Shown: one piece after another, positions 9,778 to 19,371 of the stretch | How the letters are laid out: each line of letters begins with the position of its first letter | Numbering within the stretch: the stretch's first letter is position 1 | Assembly (NCBI GenBank): GCA_025356435.1 | Contig: JANXSY010000073.1 | Span: 1-64,000 of the forward strand | Direction of reading: 5' to 3' | Source of the DNA: Isosphaeraceae bacterium | GTDB lineage: Bacteria; Planctomycetota; Planctomycetia; Isosphaerales; Isosphaeraceae | DNA: 64,000 nt | The notes under the pieces: generated by a model | Seen by the model: the letters and a program-made list of their open reading frames with translations, nothing else | Databases searched by the model: none | Told to the model about the DNA's origin: nothing | Position numbers and translations under genes: made by a program

Positions 9778-11132
9778 TAAACGAGCCGGTTGAGTCGCGC
9801 CACTTCGGCATACCACTTCGCGCTCAGTTTCGGCGTCCGCGTCTGGGTGGGGTAGTCGACATAGACCGCGCCGAAGCGTTTCTCGTAGCCCTCGGCCCAC
9901 TCGAAGTTGTCCATGAACGACCAGAGGAAATAGCCCTTCACGTCGAACCCCTCGGCCGACGCGCGATGCAGTTCGGCGAGATAAGCGCGGATGTATTGCT
10001 GGCGATCGAGGTCGAGGATCTCCCCCTCGGGAGTCACGTCGTCAGGGAACGCAGCGCCGTTCTCAGTGATGTAGGTACTCTTCACGCCGAACACCTCGGC
10101 CGCATGACGGACGGCCCAATACATCGTCTGCGGCGTGATGTTGATCCACCAGAGATCACCCTTGGGATATCCCCGGGGGAACGGCAAGACCTCGGGCCGG
10201 CCGTCGCGACCGGCCCGGACGAAGTCACCCGCGTAGAGGTTAAGGCCGAGGAAATCGGTCGGCTCCGAGATCAACTTCATGTCGCCGGGACGGACCTCAG
10301 GGGCGTCGGCACCGGCTTCAGCGAGGAAGGCGTCGGGATAGTGGCCGAGGAAGACCGGCCCCATGAGCTGACGATTCGTCTGCTCGTAGAGCGTCTGCGC
10401 GGCGACGATATCGGCCTCGGTCTCGGTGGCCGGGATCTGGGGTGCGGGGAGGTGATTGTGGACCCATCCCACGCGAGCGCCCGGCCCGCCGAACTCCCTC
10501 ACAGCCGCGACGCCGTGCCCGTGTGCCAGCAACGCATGATGATACGCCTGGTTAACGACTCGTTTCGGCTCCTTCCGCCCCGGCGCGAACGTGCCGTTTT
10601 CGTATCCGTTGCCGATGAAGCAAGGGATCTCATTGACGGTGAACCAATCCTTCACGCGATCTCCGAGCCGCTTCACGACCGTCTCAGCATAGGGCCGGAA
10701 GGCGTCGGCGGTCTCGCGCACGGTCCAGCCGCCCCGGTCTTCGAGGCACTGCGGGAGGTCCCAATGGAAGAGCGTCACCCAAGGCGTGATCCCTCGTGCG
10801 AGCAAGGCGTCGATGAGTCGGTCATAAAACCGTAGCCCCCCCTCGTTCACAGCCCCGACGCCGCCGGGGATCACCCGAGGCCAGGCCACCGAGAGCCGAT
10901 AGTGGCGGATGCCCAGCCCGGCGATCAGGTCGGCATCGGCCTCGTAACGGTGATAGTGGTCGCAGGCGACGCTTGGCGTGTCGCCCCGCTTGACCTTGCC
11001 GGGGATCGTCGCGAACCGGTCCCAGATCGACTCGGATTTCCCATCCTCGGCCGCCGCCCCCTCGATCTGCGCCGAGGCCGCCGCGACCCCCCAGACGAAG
11101 CCTTCGGGGAACTGGTAAGACGTTCGACTCAT
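9777..11132 (-). CDS. Family GH1 beta-glucosidase-like glycoside hydrolase
   Basis: MSRTSYQFPEGFVWGVAAASAQIEGAA; FTVNEIPC (acid/base), YITENGAAFPD (nucleophile), GYFLWSFMDNFEWAEGYEKRFG. Confidence 0.93.
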   Translation of the reverse strand: MSRTSYQFPEGFVWGVAAASAQIEGAAAEDGKSESIWDRFATIPGKVKRGDTPSVACDHYHRYEADADLIAGLGIRHYRLSVAWPRVIPGGVGAVNEGGLRFYDRLIDALLARGITPWVTLFHWDLPQCLEDRGGWTVRETADAFRPYAETVVKRLGDRVKDWFTVNEIPCFIGNGYENGTFAPGRKEPKRVVNQAYHHALLAHGHGVAAVREFGGPGARVGWVHNHLPAPQIPATETEADIVAAQTLYEQTNRQLMGPVFLGHYPDAFLAEAGADAPEVRPGDMKLISEPTDFLGLNLYAGDFVRAGRDGRPEVLPFPRGYPKGDLWWINITPQTMYWAVRHAAEVFGVKSTYITENGAAFPDDVTPEGEILDLDRQQYIRAYLAELHRASAEGFDVKGYFLWSFMDNFEWAEGYEKRFGAVYVDYPTQTRTPKLSAKWYAEVARLNRLV

Positions 11133-11333
11133 CTCGATGGACCTCGATTCAGTCACTCGCACCGCGTCCGAAGTGCCACATCTTGGCCATCAACGCCGCG
11201 CAGGGGAAGCCCCCGCCCCTCAAGGCGGTCGAGACAAACCGATCTCACCTCGGGGAATCCTCGCGACACTGCCGCCTTTATGGTCGTATCATGAAGGCGG
11301 TGGAAGCGACTCCCATCGAACAGAGAATCGGCG

Positions 11334-12470
11334 ATGAAAACTCGGAACGGTTCGCGGTCCTTCAGTCTCATCGGCGTCATCACATCCCTGGCCGCATCGA
11401 CGGCCTTCGCCACGGGGGGGCCGCCCAAACCGACCCCGACGGTGCAATGCCGCCTCATCATCGAGCCGAAGCCGGGGTGGGGCTATAATGCGTTTAACTC
11501 ACGATTTGAGCTGCAGAACACGTCGGTTGCCCCCATCAAACTTGAGGCGAAGGTCTATCCGGTTTTATCGCATGTCGACCTGGAGGTGAGGGACGACAAG
11601 GGCATGCTCCTGCCCAAGAACGCCGATCGTTATGGAGCGTACACCTATTCATTTGACGACGAGCCGAGGTCTGAGGTCATCCAGCCCGGCAGGTCGTCTC
11701 GTGAGTCGATCGATCTCTTCGAACAGCTCGAAGATGTCAACGGATCGGTCAAGCCGGGGCTTTACACCGTCGAAGCCGTCTTTCGTTGGAACGGTCAGGA
11801 AGTGCGATCGAACCGGTCGCGAATCTTCGTCTGGGCGCGAGACCCGGACGGGTGGATGCTCGGCTGGGAGGATGACATCGACCAACTCCGAGGAAAATCC
11901 TCCCTGAATCTGACCCTCTTTCGGCCTCCGGTTTACGTCCCGATTGAGTTCGAGGGCCTCGACCGCCCGGCCTTCGATGACCCCAAAAACCCAGTGGTGC
12001 TCAACGTTGATTGCCGCCTCGTCATCGGCCCCAAGCGAAGACGGAACCGCGATGGGTTCGACGCTCATATTGATCTCAAGAACCTTTCGGACGAACCGTT
12101 GAAGATCACGGCGGGGTCTTATCCCATCTCGGCTCACCTCGATCTCGACGTGAGGGACGACAAGGGGGTCCTCCTGCCCAAAAGCATCCAAAGAGCCGGT
12201 GATATCTTCGCGCCGTTTTCTTCTGAGGGACAATCGATCGTGGTCAAGGCTGGCGAGACGGTACAAGAATCCTTCTACCCTTTCGTGCAGGTCGACACGG
12301 ATCGCCGTCCGATCACCCTGGGGACATACACGATCGAAGCCGTCTTCCGATGGCGCGGTCAGGAAGTCCGGTCGAACCGAGTGACGATCCAGGTCTTGGA
12401 GGACGACAAGCGGTTGGCTGACGAGGAGAAACTGAAGCCCAACGACACAGCGTCGAAGGCTGCGAAGTAG
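11334..12470 (+). CDS. Secreted hypothetical protein with two tandem homologous domains
   Basis: Signal peptide; two repeats sharing CRL(I/V)I(E/G)PK, H(V/L)DL(E/D)VRDDKG(M/V)LLPK and YT(V/I)EAVFRW(N/R)GQEVRSNR. Confidence 0.75.
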   Translation: MKTRNGSRSFSLIGVITSLAASTAFATGGPPKPTPTVQCRLIIEPKPGWGYNAFNSRFELQNTSVAPIKLEAKVYPVLSHVDLEVRDDKGMLLPKNADRYGAYTYSFDDEPRSEVIQPGRSSRESIDLFEQLEDVNGSVKPGLYTVEAVFRWNGQEVRSNRSRIFVWARDPDGWMLGWEDDIDQLRGKSSLNLTLFRPPVYVPIEFEGLDRPAFDDPKNPVVLNVDCRLVIGPKRRRNRDGFDAHIDLKNLSDEPLKITAGSYPISAHLDLDVRDDKGVLLPKSIQRAGDIFAPFSSEGQSIVVKAGETVQESFYPFVQVDTDRRPITLGTYTIEAVFRWRGQEVRSNRVTIQVLEDDKRLADEEKLKPNDTASKAAK

Positions 12471-12575
12471 CGAGGATCGTTTTGAAACCTGGAGGCCGGT
12501 TCGGGTATGATGGGGTTCTCGCCGAGACGTCGTGCGAGAGCATGGCCCGCGACCGCGTAGGAGCCTTCCCCAACG

Positions 12576-15500
12576 ATGAGACCCCACCGCACTGCCCTGC
12601 TCGCCCTGATGCTGGTTGTCTCGGGATCGGCCGTCGGCTCTGCGGCCGACGCTCCCGCCGCCAGGCCGATCAACTTCGACCGCGACGTCCGGCCGATCCT
12701 CTCTGAAAACTGCTTCGCATGCCACGGACCCGACGCCAACAAGCGGAAGGCGAAGCTCCGGCTCGACACCAAGGCGGGGGCGTTCGCCGACCTCGGCGGT
12801 CATGCCGCGATCGTCGTCGGCAAGCCCGACGAGAGTTCGCTGATCGAGCGGATCACCTCCGACGACCCCGTTGAGAAGATGCCGCCCGCCAAGTCGGAGA
12901 AGTCGCTCACGAAGGACCAGGTCGATCTGCTCAGGCGCTGGGTCGCCTCGGGGGCCGAATACAAGGGGCACTGGGCGTTCGAACGTCCGATCAAGTCCGA
13001 ACTTCCCACGACTCCCGGACCGACCGAGATCGACCGATTCGTCCGCGCTAAGCTCGCCGAGAAGGGCCTGAGCCCCTCCCCCCGCGCTGACCGCGTGACC
13101 CTGATCCGTCGCCTCGGCTTTGACCTCATCGGCCTGCCGCCGACGCCGGGCGAGGTCGATGCGTTCGTCATTGACGCTTCGCCGCAGGCTTATGAGAAGG
13201 TTGTCGACCGTCTGCTCGCCTCGCCCCACTACGGCGAGCGGATGGCGATGGCCTGGCTCGACTGGGTCCGCTATGCCGACACCGCCGGCTATCACAGCGA
13301 CAATCAGCGAGAGGTCTCGCTCTATCGCGACTATGTTATCAACGCTTTCAATCAGAACAAGCCGTTCGACCGCTTCACGACCGAACAGATCGCGGGAGAC
13401 CTGCTGCCAAACCCGACCCGAGAACAAAAGATCGCGTCTGGATACAATCGAATCTTGATGACGACCGAAGAGGGTGGTGCCCAGGCCAAGGAATACATCG
13501 CCAAATATGCGGCCGACCGCGTGCGGAATGCGTCGAACGTCTGGCTGGGGGCAACGCTCGGATGCGCCGAGTGTCATGATCATAAGTTTGACCCTTACAC
13601 CGCGAAGGACTTCTATCGGTTCGCCGCGTTCTTCGCTGACATTCAGGAGGTGCCCGTCGGATCGCAGCCCCCCACCCGAATTCCGACCCCCGAGCAGCAG
13701 TCAAAGCTCGATGAGTTCGACGCGAAGATCGCCTCGCTCAAGTTGACGCTCGACACACAGACCCCCGCGCTGACAGTGTTGCAGGCTGAGTGGGAGAGAT
13801 CGGCGGAGAAGAAGCGGGATCGATGGGCGACTTTGATGCCGATCTCGGCGAAGTCGCAGGCCGGGACGCCCCTGAAAGTCGGGCCGGACGGCACGATCGT
13901 CGCCGAGGGGAAGGCGGCGGAGATCGACACCTATGTCCTCACGTTTGACGTCCAGTCGAAGGCGATCACCGCCTTGCGTCTCGAAGTTTTCCCCGACGCG
14001 AGTCTGCCGGGCCGAGGCCCTGGCCGCGCGGCGAATGGGAACTTCGTGCTGAATGAGTTCGCCGCCGAGGCCGCGAGCAAGCCGGTGGCGCTGGAGAATG
14101 CGACGGCGACCTTTTCACAGCCGGGATGGGACATTAAAGGGGCGATCGACCGCGACGGCGCATCGGGCTGGGCCGTGATGGAACAGGCCGGTCGGCCGAA
14201 TCACGCGGTCTTTGAGACCAAGGTCAACCTGGGCGACGGCAAGCCCGTCACGCTCACGATCAAGCTCGCGATGCGGTATGGGACAGAGCATCTGATCGGC
14301 AAGTTTCGGGTCGCGGCAACCGACGCCCCTCGACCGGTGAAGGCGGGAGGAGTCGACGGCCTGCCGACGGCCGTTCGCGAGGCACTTGCGATCGAGCCGG
14401 GCAAGCGCACCAAGCCGCAGGCCGAGGCACTCACCGCCCACTATCGGACGATCGCCCCTCTGCTCGACCCGACCCGGAAGGCCCTCGCCGCCATCAAGAC
14501 CGAGCGAGACGCCACCGTCGCGGCCTCCCCGACGACGTTGGTGACGACCTCGGGCGCACCCCGAACGATGCGCATCCTGCCGCGAGGGAACTGGCTCGAC
14601 GAGACGGGGCCGGAAGTGACCCCGGCTGTCCCAGCCTTCCTCTCACCCGAGATCAAGGGGCGACGCGCCACACGGCTCGACCTGGCAAACTGGATCGTCG
14701 GGGCCGAAAATCCGCTGGTCGCGCGGGTGTTCGTCAACCGGCTCTGGAAGGTCGGCTTCGGCCAAGGCCTCGTCTCTTCTCTTGAAGACTTTGGCGCACA
14801 GGGCCACTCTCCCACCCATCCCGAACTACTCGATTGGCTCGCGGTGACATTCCGCGAGGAGGGCTGGGATGTCAAGCGGCTCATAAAGCGAATCGTAATG
14901 AGCGATACCTATCAGCAGACGTCACATGCAAGCGATCCGCTCCGCGAGGCCGACCCGAATAATCAGTGGCTCGCCCGCCAGAGCCGGTTCCGGCTCGAAG
15001 CCGAGTCCGTCCGCGACGACATGCTCGTGATCTCGGGCCTGCTGGCCCCCAAAATCGGCGGGCCGAGCGTGAAGCCCTATCAGCCGGCAGGCTACTGGGA
15101 ACACCTGAATTTCCCGAAGCGGACCTATCAGAACGACCACGGCGAGGGCCTCTACCGGCGCGGGATGTATACCTTCTGGCAGCGGACGTTCCTCCATCCC
15201 AGTCTGCTCGCCTTCGACGCTCCGAGCCGGGAAGAATGCACCGCGCAGCGGTCGAGGTCGAACACCCCCTTACAGGCACTCGTCCTCTTGAATGACCCAA
15301 TCTATGTCGAGGGCGCACGGGCGCTCGCCGAGCGGATGCTCACAGATGGCGGCAAAGAGACTGGTGCCCGGCTCGACGTTGGGTTCCGGTCGGCCGTCTC
15401 GCGCAGGCCCCGGCCCGATGAGCTTGCGATCTTCGGGGACCTGATCGATAAGCACGATCGCTACTTCCACGCCCACCCCAAAGAGGCCGACCAGTTCCTC

Positions 15501-15611
15501 CACGTCGGCGAGCGGCCAATACCCAAGGGGGTCGACGCCGCCGAACTCGCGGCCTGGACCTCGGCGGCCCGCGTGATCCTCAACCTCCACGAGACGATCA
15601 CCCGCAACTGA
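12576..15611 (+). CDS. PSD1/DUF1549/DUF1553 planctomycete cytochrome-c-like protein
   Basis: INFDRDVRPILSENCFACHGPDANKRKAKLRLD (CxxCH), WLDWVRYADTAGYHSDNQR, ECHDHKFDP, RVFVNRLWKVGFGQGLV, LQALVLLNDP. Confidence 0.94.
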   Translation: MRPHRTALLALMLVVSGSAVGSAADAPAARPINFDRDVRPILSENCFACHGPDANKRKAKLRLDTKAGAFADLGGHAAIVVGKPDESSLIERITSDDPVEKMPPAKSEKSLTKDQVDLLRRWVASGAEYKGHWAFERPIKSELPTTPGPTEIDRFVRAKLAEKGLSPSPRADRVTLIRRLGFDLIGLPPTPGEVDAFVIDASPQAYEKVVDRLLASPHYGERMAMAWLDWVRYADTAGYHSDNQREVSLYRDYVINAFNQNKPFDRFTTEQIAGDLLPNPTREQKIASGYNRILMTTEEGGAQAKEYIAKYAADRVRNASNVWLGATLGCAECHDHKFDPYTAKDFYRFAAFFADIQEVPVGSQPPTRIPTPEQQSKLDEFDAKIASLKLTLDTQTPALTVLQAEWERSAEKKRDRWATLMPISAKSQAGTPLKVGPDGTIVAEGKAAEIDTYVLTFDVQSKAITALRLEVFPDASLPGRGPGRAANGNFVLNEFAAEAASKPVALENATATFSQPGWDIKGAIDRDGASGWAVMEQAGRPNHAVFETKVNLGDGKPVTLTIKLAMRYGTEHLIGKFRVAATDAPRPVKAGGVDGLPTAVREALAIEPGKRTKPQAEALTAHYRTIAPLLDPTRKALAAIKTERDATVAASPTTLVTTSGAPRTMRILPRGNWLDETGPEVTPAVPAFLSPEIKGRRATRLDLANWIVGAENPLVARVFVNRLWKVGFGQGLVSSLEDFGAQGHSPTHPELLDWLAVTFREEGWDVKRLIKRIVMSDTYQQTSHASDPLREADPNNQWLARQSRFRLEAESVRDDMLVISGLLAPKIGGPSVKPYQPAGYWEHLNFPKRTYQNDHGEGLYRRGMYTFWQRTFLHPSLLAFDAPSREECTAQRSRSNTPLQALVLLNDPIYVEGARALAERMLTDGGKETGARLDVGFRSAVSRRPRPDELAIFGDLIDKHDRYFHAHPKEADQFLHVGERPIPKGVDAAELAAWTSAARVILNLHETITRN

Positions 15612-15658
15612 TACCGCCGGGACGATCTTGGTCGAAGCCTCCTATCAGCGAAAGACAA

Positions 15659-17113
15659 ATGTCGATGAGCCCTCACGATCATTTCGCCCGGGAGATCCAC
15701 CGGCGGGCCTTCCTTGGCGGCACGGCGGGTATCGGCTCGCTAGCTCTTGCCTCGCTGCTTCAGCCCGACCTCGCCGGGGCCGCTGACATCTCTGGCGGGT
15801 CGTCGGCGAAGACCGACCGCTGGACAGGCGTCGTCAACCCGCTCCACTTCGCTCCCAAGGCGAAACGGCTGATTTACCTCTACATGGCGGGTGGGCCGTC
15901 GCATCTGGAGACGCTCGACTACAAGCCCAAGCTCGCCAAGTTGAGCGGTCAGCCGATGCCCGAATCGTACACCGCCGGCATGCCGATCGCGCAGCTTCAA
16001 GGGCAAAAGCTCACCTGCTTCGCCCCCCAGCATCCGTTCCAGAAGTATGGCAAATCTGGCCAGGAAATCTGCACGATCTTTCCCGAGATTGGCAGTGTCG
16101 CCGATGAGATTTGCATCGTCCGGTCGATGGTCACCGAGGCCATCAATCACGACCCAGCACACACCTATATGAATACCGGTACGACGATTTCGGGCCGACC
16201 GGCGATGGGATCTTGGCTCGACTACGGACTGGGGTCGGAGAGCCAAGACTTGCCCGGATTCGTCGTGATGTCCTCCTTCGGCAAGTTCGGCCAGGCTCAG
16301 CCGATCTCGGCGCGGCAGTGGCATTCGGGCTTCTTGCCGAGCCGATTTCAGGGGGTCGAGTTTCACTCAAAGGGTGACCCAGTGCTCTATGTCGGCGACC
16401 CCAAGGGGATCGACCGCGAGCGCCAGCGTGACGTTGTCGACGCCGTGCAGCGGCTCAATGCGCTGGAAAATCGCGAGCTTGCCGACCCCGAGATCGCCAC
16501 CCGGATCACCGCCTACGAGACCGCGTTCCGGATGCAGGCGAGCGTGCCCGAACTGATGGACGTCTCGAATGAGCCGAAGCATGTCCTGGATATGTACGGC
16601 ACCAAGGGGGGCGACGGCTCGTTCGCCGCGAATTGCCTACTCGCCCGTCGCCTCGCCGAGCGCGGGGTAAGATTCATCCAGCTCTATCACAAAGACTGGG
16701 ACCACCACGGCAATCTCAAGGGTGACGTCGCCGGCACGGCCCGCGAGGTTGATCGAGGCGCGGCGGCACTCATCAAAGACCTTAAACAGAGAGACATGCT
16801 CAAAGATACGCTCGTGATCTGGGGAGGCGAGTTCGGCCGGACCCCGATGGCGCAGGGTAATGGCCGAGACCACCACATCAAGGGCTTCTCGATCTGGATG
16901 GCCGGCGGCGGAATCAAGCCCGGCATCAGCTACGGCGCGACTGACGAGTTAGGCTATTCGTCGGTTGAGAATATCGTTCATGTGAACGACCTTCACGCGA
17001 CGATCCTCCGCCTCTTCGGTGTCGATCACAAGCGGATGACCTACAAATACCAGGGCCGAGACTTCCGGCTGACTGATGTCGCCGGCAACCCGATCAAGGC
17101 GATCATGGCCTGA
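15659..17113 (+). CDS. DUF1501 domain-containing Tat-signal protein
   Basis: HRRAFLGGTAGIGSLALASLL signal; LIYLYMAGGPSHLETLDYKPKL, RFIQLYHKDWDHHGNL, IWGGEFGRTPMAQGNGRDHH. Confidence 0.93.
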   Translation: MSMSPHDHFAREIHRRAFLGGTAGIGSLALASLLQPDLAGAADISGGSSAKTDRWTGVVNPLHFAPKAKRLIYLYMAGGPSHLETLDYKPKLAKLSGQPMPESYTAGMPIAQLQGQKLTCFAPQHPFQKYGKSGQEICTIFPEIGSVADEICIVRSMVTEAINHDPAHTYMNTGTTISGRPAMGSWLDYGLGSESQDLPGFVVMSSFGKFGQAQPISARQWHSGFLPSRFQGVEFHSKGDPVLYVGDPKGIDRERQRDVVDAVQRLNALENRELADPEIATRITAYETAFRMQASVPELMDVSNEPKHVLDMYGTKGGDGSFAANCLLARRLAERGVRFIQLYHKDWDHHGNLKGDVAGTAREVDRGAAALIKDLKQRDMLKDTLVIWGGEFGRTPMAQGNGRDHHIKGFSIWMAGGGIKPGISYGATDELGYSSVENIVHVNDLHATILRLFGVDHKRMTYKYQGRDFRLTDVAGNPIKAIMA

Positions 17114-17130
17114 GATCGGCCCGCCCTAGC

Positions 17131-18438
17131 TTGAATGGAAGCCACTTCTTGAATTCCGAAGAACAGCCCCACGACCCCTACGCCGCGCTCCGAATTCCCG
17201 ACTACCGCCGCCTGATGCTGGCCTGTCTCGCGACTTCGTTCGGGGGGGAGATCCAGGCCGTGGCAATCGCCTGGGAACTCTACGAACGGACGCATTCGGC
17301 CTATGTGCTCGGCATGATCGGCCTGGTCTTGATCGTCCCCGTTTATGCCCTGGCCCTGCCCGCTGGACATGCCGCCGATCGCTATAGCCGCACACGTATT
17401 TTCGTGATGACGCAAGTTGTGCTCGCCGTCGCGACGCTCGGTCTCGCGGCGTTCTCGTTCAGCGGAGGCCCGATCTGGGTCGCTTATGCGTGCCTGGGGC
17501 TGACAGGTGTCGCGCAGGCGTTTTTGCGGCCCGCTCGATGGGCATTGATGCCGCAGGTGGTCCCGAAAGATACGCTTCAAAATGCCGTCACCTGGAACAG
17601 CACGAGCTGGCAAGGCGCGGCCGTCGCGGGGCCTGCGGTCGGCGGGCTCATCATCGCGACGACCGGAGGTGCGGGCTGGGCCTACCTGGCAAACGCCGTG
17701 CTGGCAATGATCGCCGTCGCGCTCATCAGCGCGATCCGTGCGAAGCCCGCCCCGCCGCCCGCCGAGCCGGTGACGCTCCGATCGTTCCTGGCCGGGTTCA
17801 AATTCGTGTGGTCAAACGACCTGATCCTCGCGACGATCACGCTCGACCTGTTCGCGGTCTTGCTCGGCGGTGCCCAGGCCCTCTTGCCGATGTTCGCCAG
17901 AGACATCCTCCACGTCGGCCCCGAGGGGTTAGGTTGGCTCCGCTCCGCCGAGGCGATCGGCGCGGTCTTGATGGCGCTCACGCTCGCGCATCGCGCCCCC
18001 TTCCGCAAGGCCGGGCCGACTCTCCTGATCGCCGTCGTGATCTTCGGGCTGGCGATGATCGGCTTCGGCCTCTCGACTGATGTGAAGGTCTCGTTCCTCA
18101 TGCTCGCGCTCGCCGGGGCCGCTGACAACATCAGCATCGTCGTCCGGTCGACACTGGTTCAGATCATCACTCCCGACTCGATGCGAGGCCGGGTCGCTGC
18201 GGTGAACGGCCTGTTCATCGGCACGTCGAACGAACTGGGAGGTTTCGAGTCGGGCCTCACCGCCGCCTGGTTCGGCCCGGTCGTCTCGGTCGTCGGCGGC
18301 GGGATCGGCACGCTCTGCGTCGTCGCCATCGTCGCCCTCGCCTGGCCGAGCCTCCGCAAGCTCGGAGTCATGCGATCGCCGACTGCCGACGAGACCGCAG
18401 CGATGGAACCGGTGGCGGAAGCGCCCGGGCTTCATTAG
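17131..18438 (+). CDS. MFS transporter (enterobactin-exporter-like subgroup)
   Basis: ALRIPDYRRLMLACLATSFGGEIQAVAIAWELYERTHSAYVLGMIGL..., 12-TM pattern; TTG start with alternatives. Confidence 0.85.
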   Translation: MNGSHFLNSEEQPHDPYAALRIPDYRRLMLACLATSFGGEIQAVAIAWELYERTHSAYVLGMIGLVLIVPVYALALPAGHAADRYSRTRIFVMTQVVLAVATLGLAAFSFSGGPIWVAYACLGLTGVAQAFLRPARWALMPQVVPKDTLQNAVTWNSTSWQGAAVAGPAVGGLIIATTGGAGWAYLANAVLAMIAVALISAIRAKPAPPPAEPVTLRSFLAGFKFVWSNDLILATITLDLFAVLLGGAQALLPMFARDILHVGPEGLGWLRSAEAIGAVLMALTLAHRAPFRKAGPTLLIAVVIFGLAMIGFGLSTDVKVSFLMLALAGAADNISIVVRSTLVQIITPDSMRGRVAAVNGLFIGTSNELGGFESGLTAAWFGPVVSVVGGGIGTLCVVAIVALAWPSLRKLGVMRSPTADETAAMEPVAEAPGLH

Positions 18439-18443
18439 GCTGG

Positions 18444-19283
18444 ATGTCCTCGAACAGCCCTCTCCCGGAGCCAGCCCCCATGAGCCCCTTCCGCACCGAC
18501 CTCTTCGCCGGCCGCGTGGCCCTGCTCACCGGTGGCGGCACCGGGATCACGCGAGGGATCGCCGAGATGCTCGCGGCGCACGGGGCCGAGACCGTGCTCG
18601 TGAGCCGCAAAGCCGAGCATGTCATGAGTGCCGCGACCGAGATCGAACAGACGTTCAAGCGTCGATCTCTCGGGTTCGCCGCCGACGTCCGCCAGCCCGA
18701 GTCGCTTGAGGTGGCCGTGGCCTATGCGGTCAAGGAACTGGGTCGGCTCGATATCCTGGTCAACGGCGCGGCGGGGAACTTCCCCTGTCCGTCGGGCGAC
18801 CTGACCCCGAACGGCTTCGGGACAGTGATCGATATCGACGCGAAGGGCACCTTCAACGCCTGCCGAGCGGCCTACCACGCCTGGATGCGCGAGCACGGCG
18901 GTTCGATCCTCAACATCAGCGCGACGCTGCATTACGGCGGCACGCCCGGCCAGGTCCACGTCGCGGCGGCGAAGGCGGCCGTTGATGCGTTGACGAGGAC
19001 GCTGGCCGTCGAGTGGGGGCCGCTCGGCATCCGCTCGAACGCGATCGCCCCCGGCCCGATCGGCGACACCGAGGGGGCCAAGCGGCTCTTCCCCGGCGAA
19101 GTCGGCGAGCGAATCGCGGCAGCCGTCCCGATCCAACGGCTCGGCACGATCGCCGACATCGCGGCCCTTGCCCTCTTCGTCCTGAGCGACGCCGGGGCCA
19201 ACCTCAACGGCGCGATCATCCCCTCCGACGGCGGCCTCAGCCTCCGAGGGATCTTCGACCAGGCTTTCACGAGCCGTTTATGA
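18444..19283 (+). CDS. SDR-family oxidoreductase (2,4-dienoyl-CoA reductase-like)
   Basis: Rossmann motif VALLTGGGTGITRGIAEML, ILVNGAAGNFPCP, C-terminal GAIIPSDGGLSLRG. Confidence 0.88.
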   Translation: MSSNSPLPEPAPMSPFRTDLFAGRVALLTGGGTGITRGIAEMLAAHGAETVLVSRKAEHVMSAATEIEQTFKRRSLGFAADVRQPESLEVAVAYAVKELGRLDILVNGAAGNFPCPSGDLTPNGFGTVIDIDAKGTFNACRAAYHAWMREHGGSILNISATLHYGGTPGQVHVAAAKAAVDALTRTLAVEWGPLGIRSNAIAPGPIGDTEGAKRLFPGEVGERIAAAVPIQRLGTIADIAALALFVLSDAGANLNGAIIPSDGGLSLRGIFDQAFTSRL

Positions 19284-19371
19284 GGGACAATTCTTGCTTT
19301 TGGATCGAATCTGGAGAGAATAGGTATTCTGGAGCATCTGAACGCTAGACATAACGGAGCAGGAATCGCCG

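Noticed and set aside
11649-13583. 644-aa minus-strand ORF
   Set aside because: Spans two well-supported plus-strand genes; low-complexity Arg/Asp/Gly-rich translation typical of antisense ORFs in GC-rich DNA.
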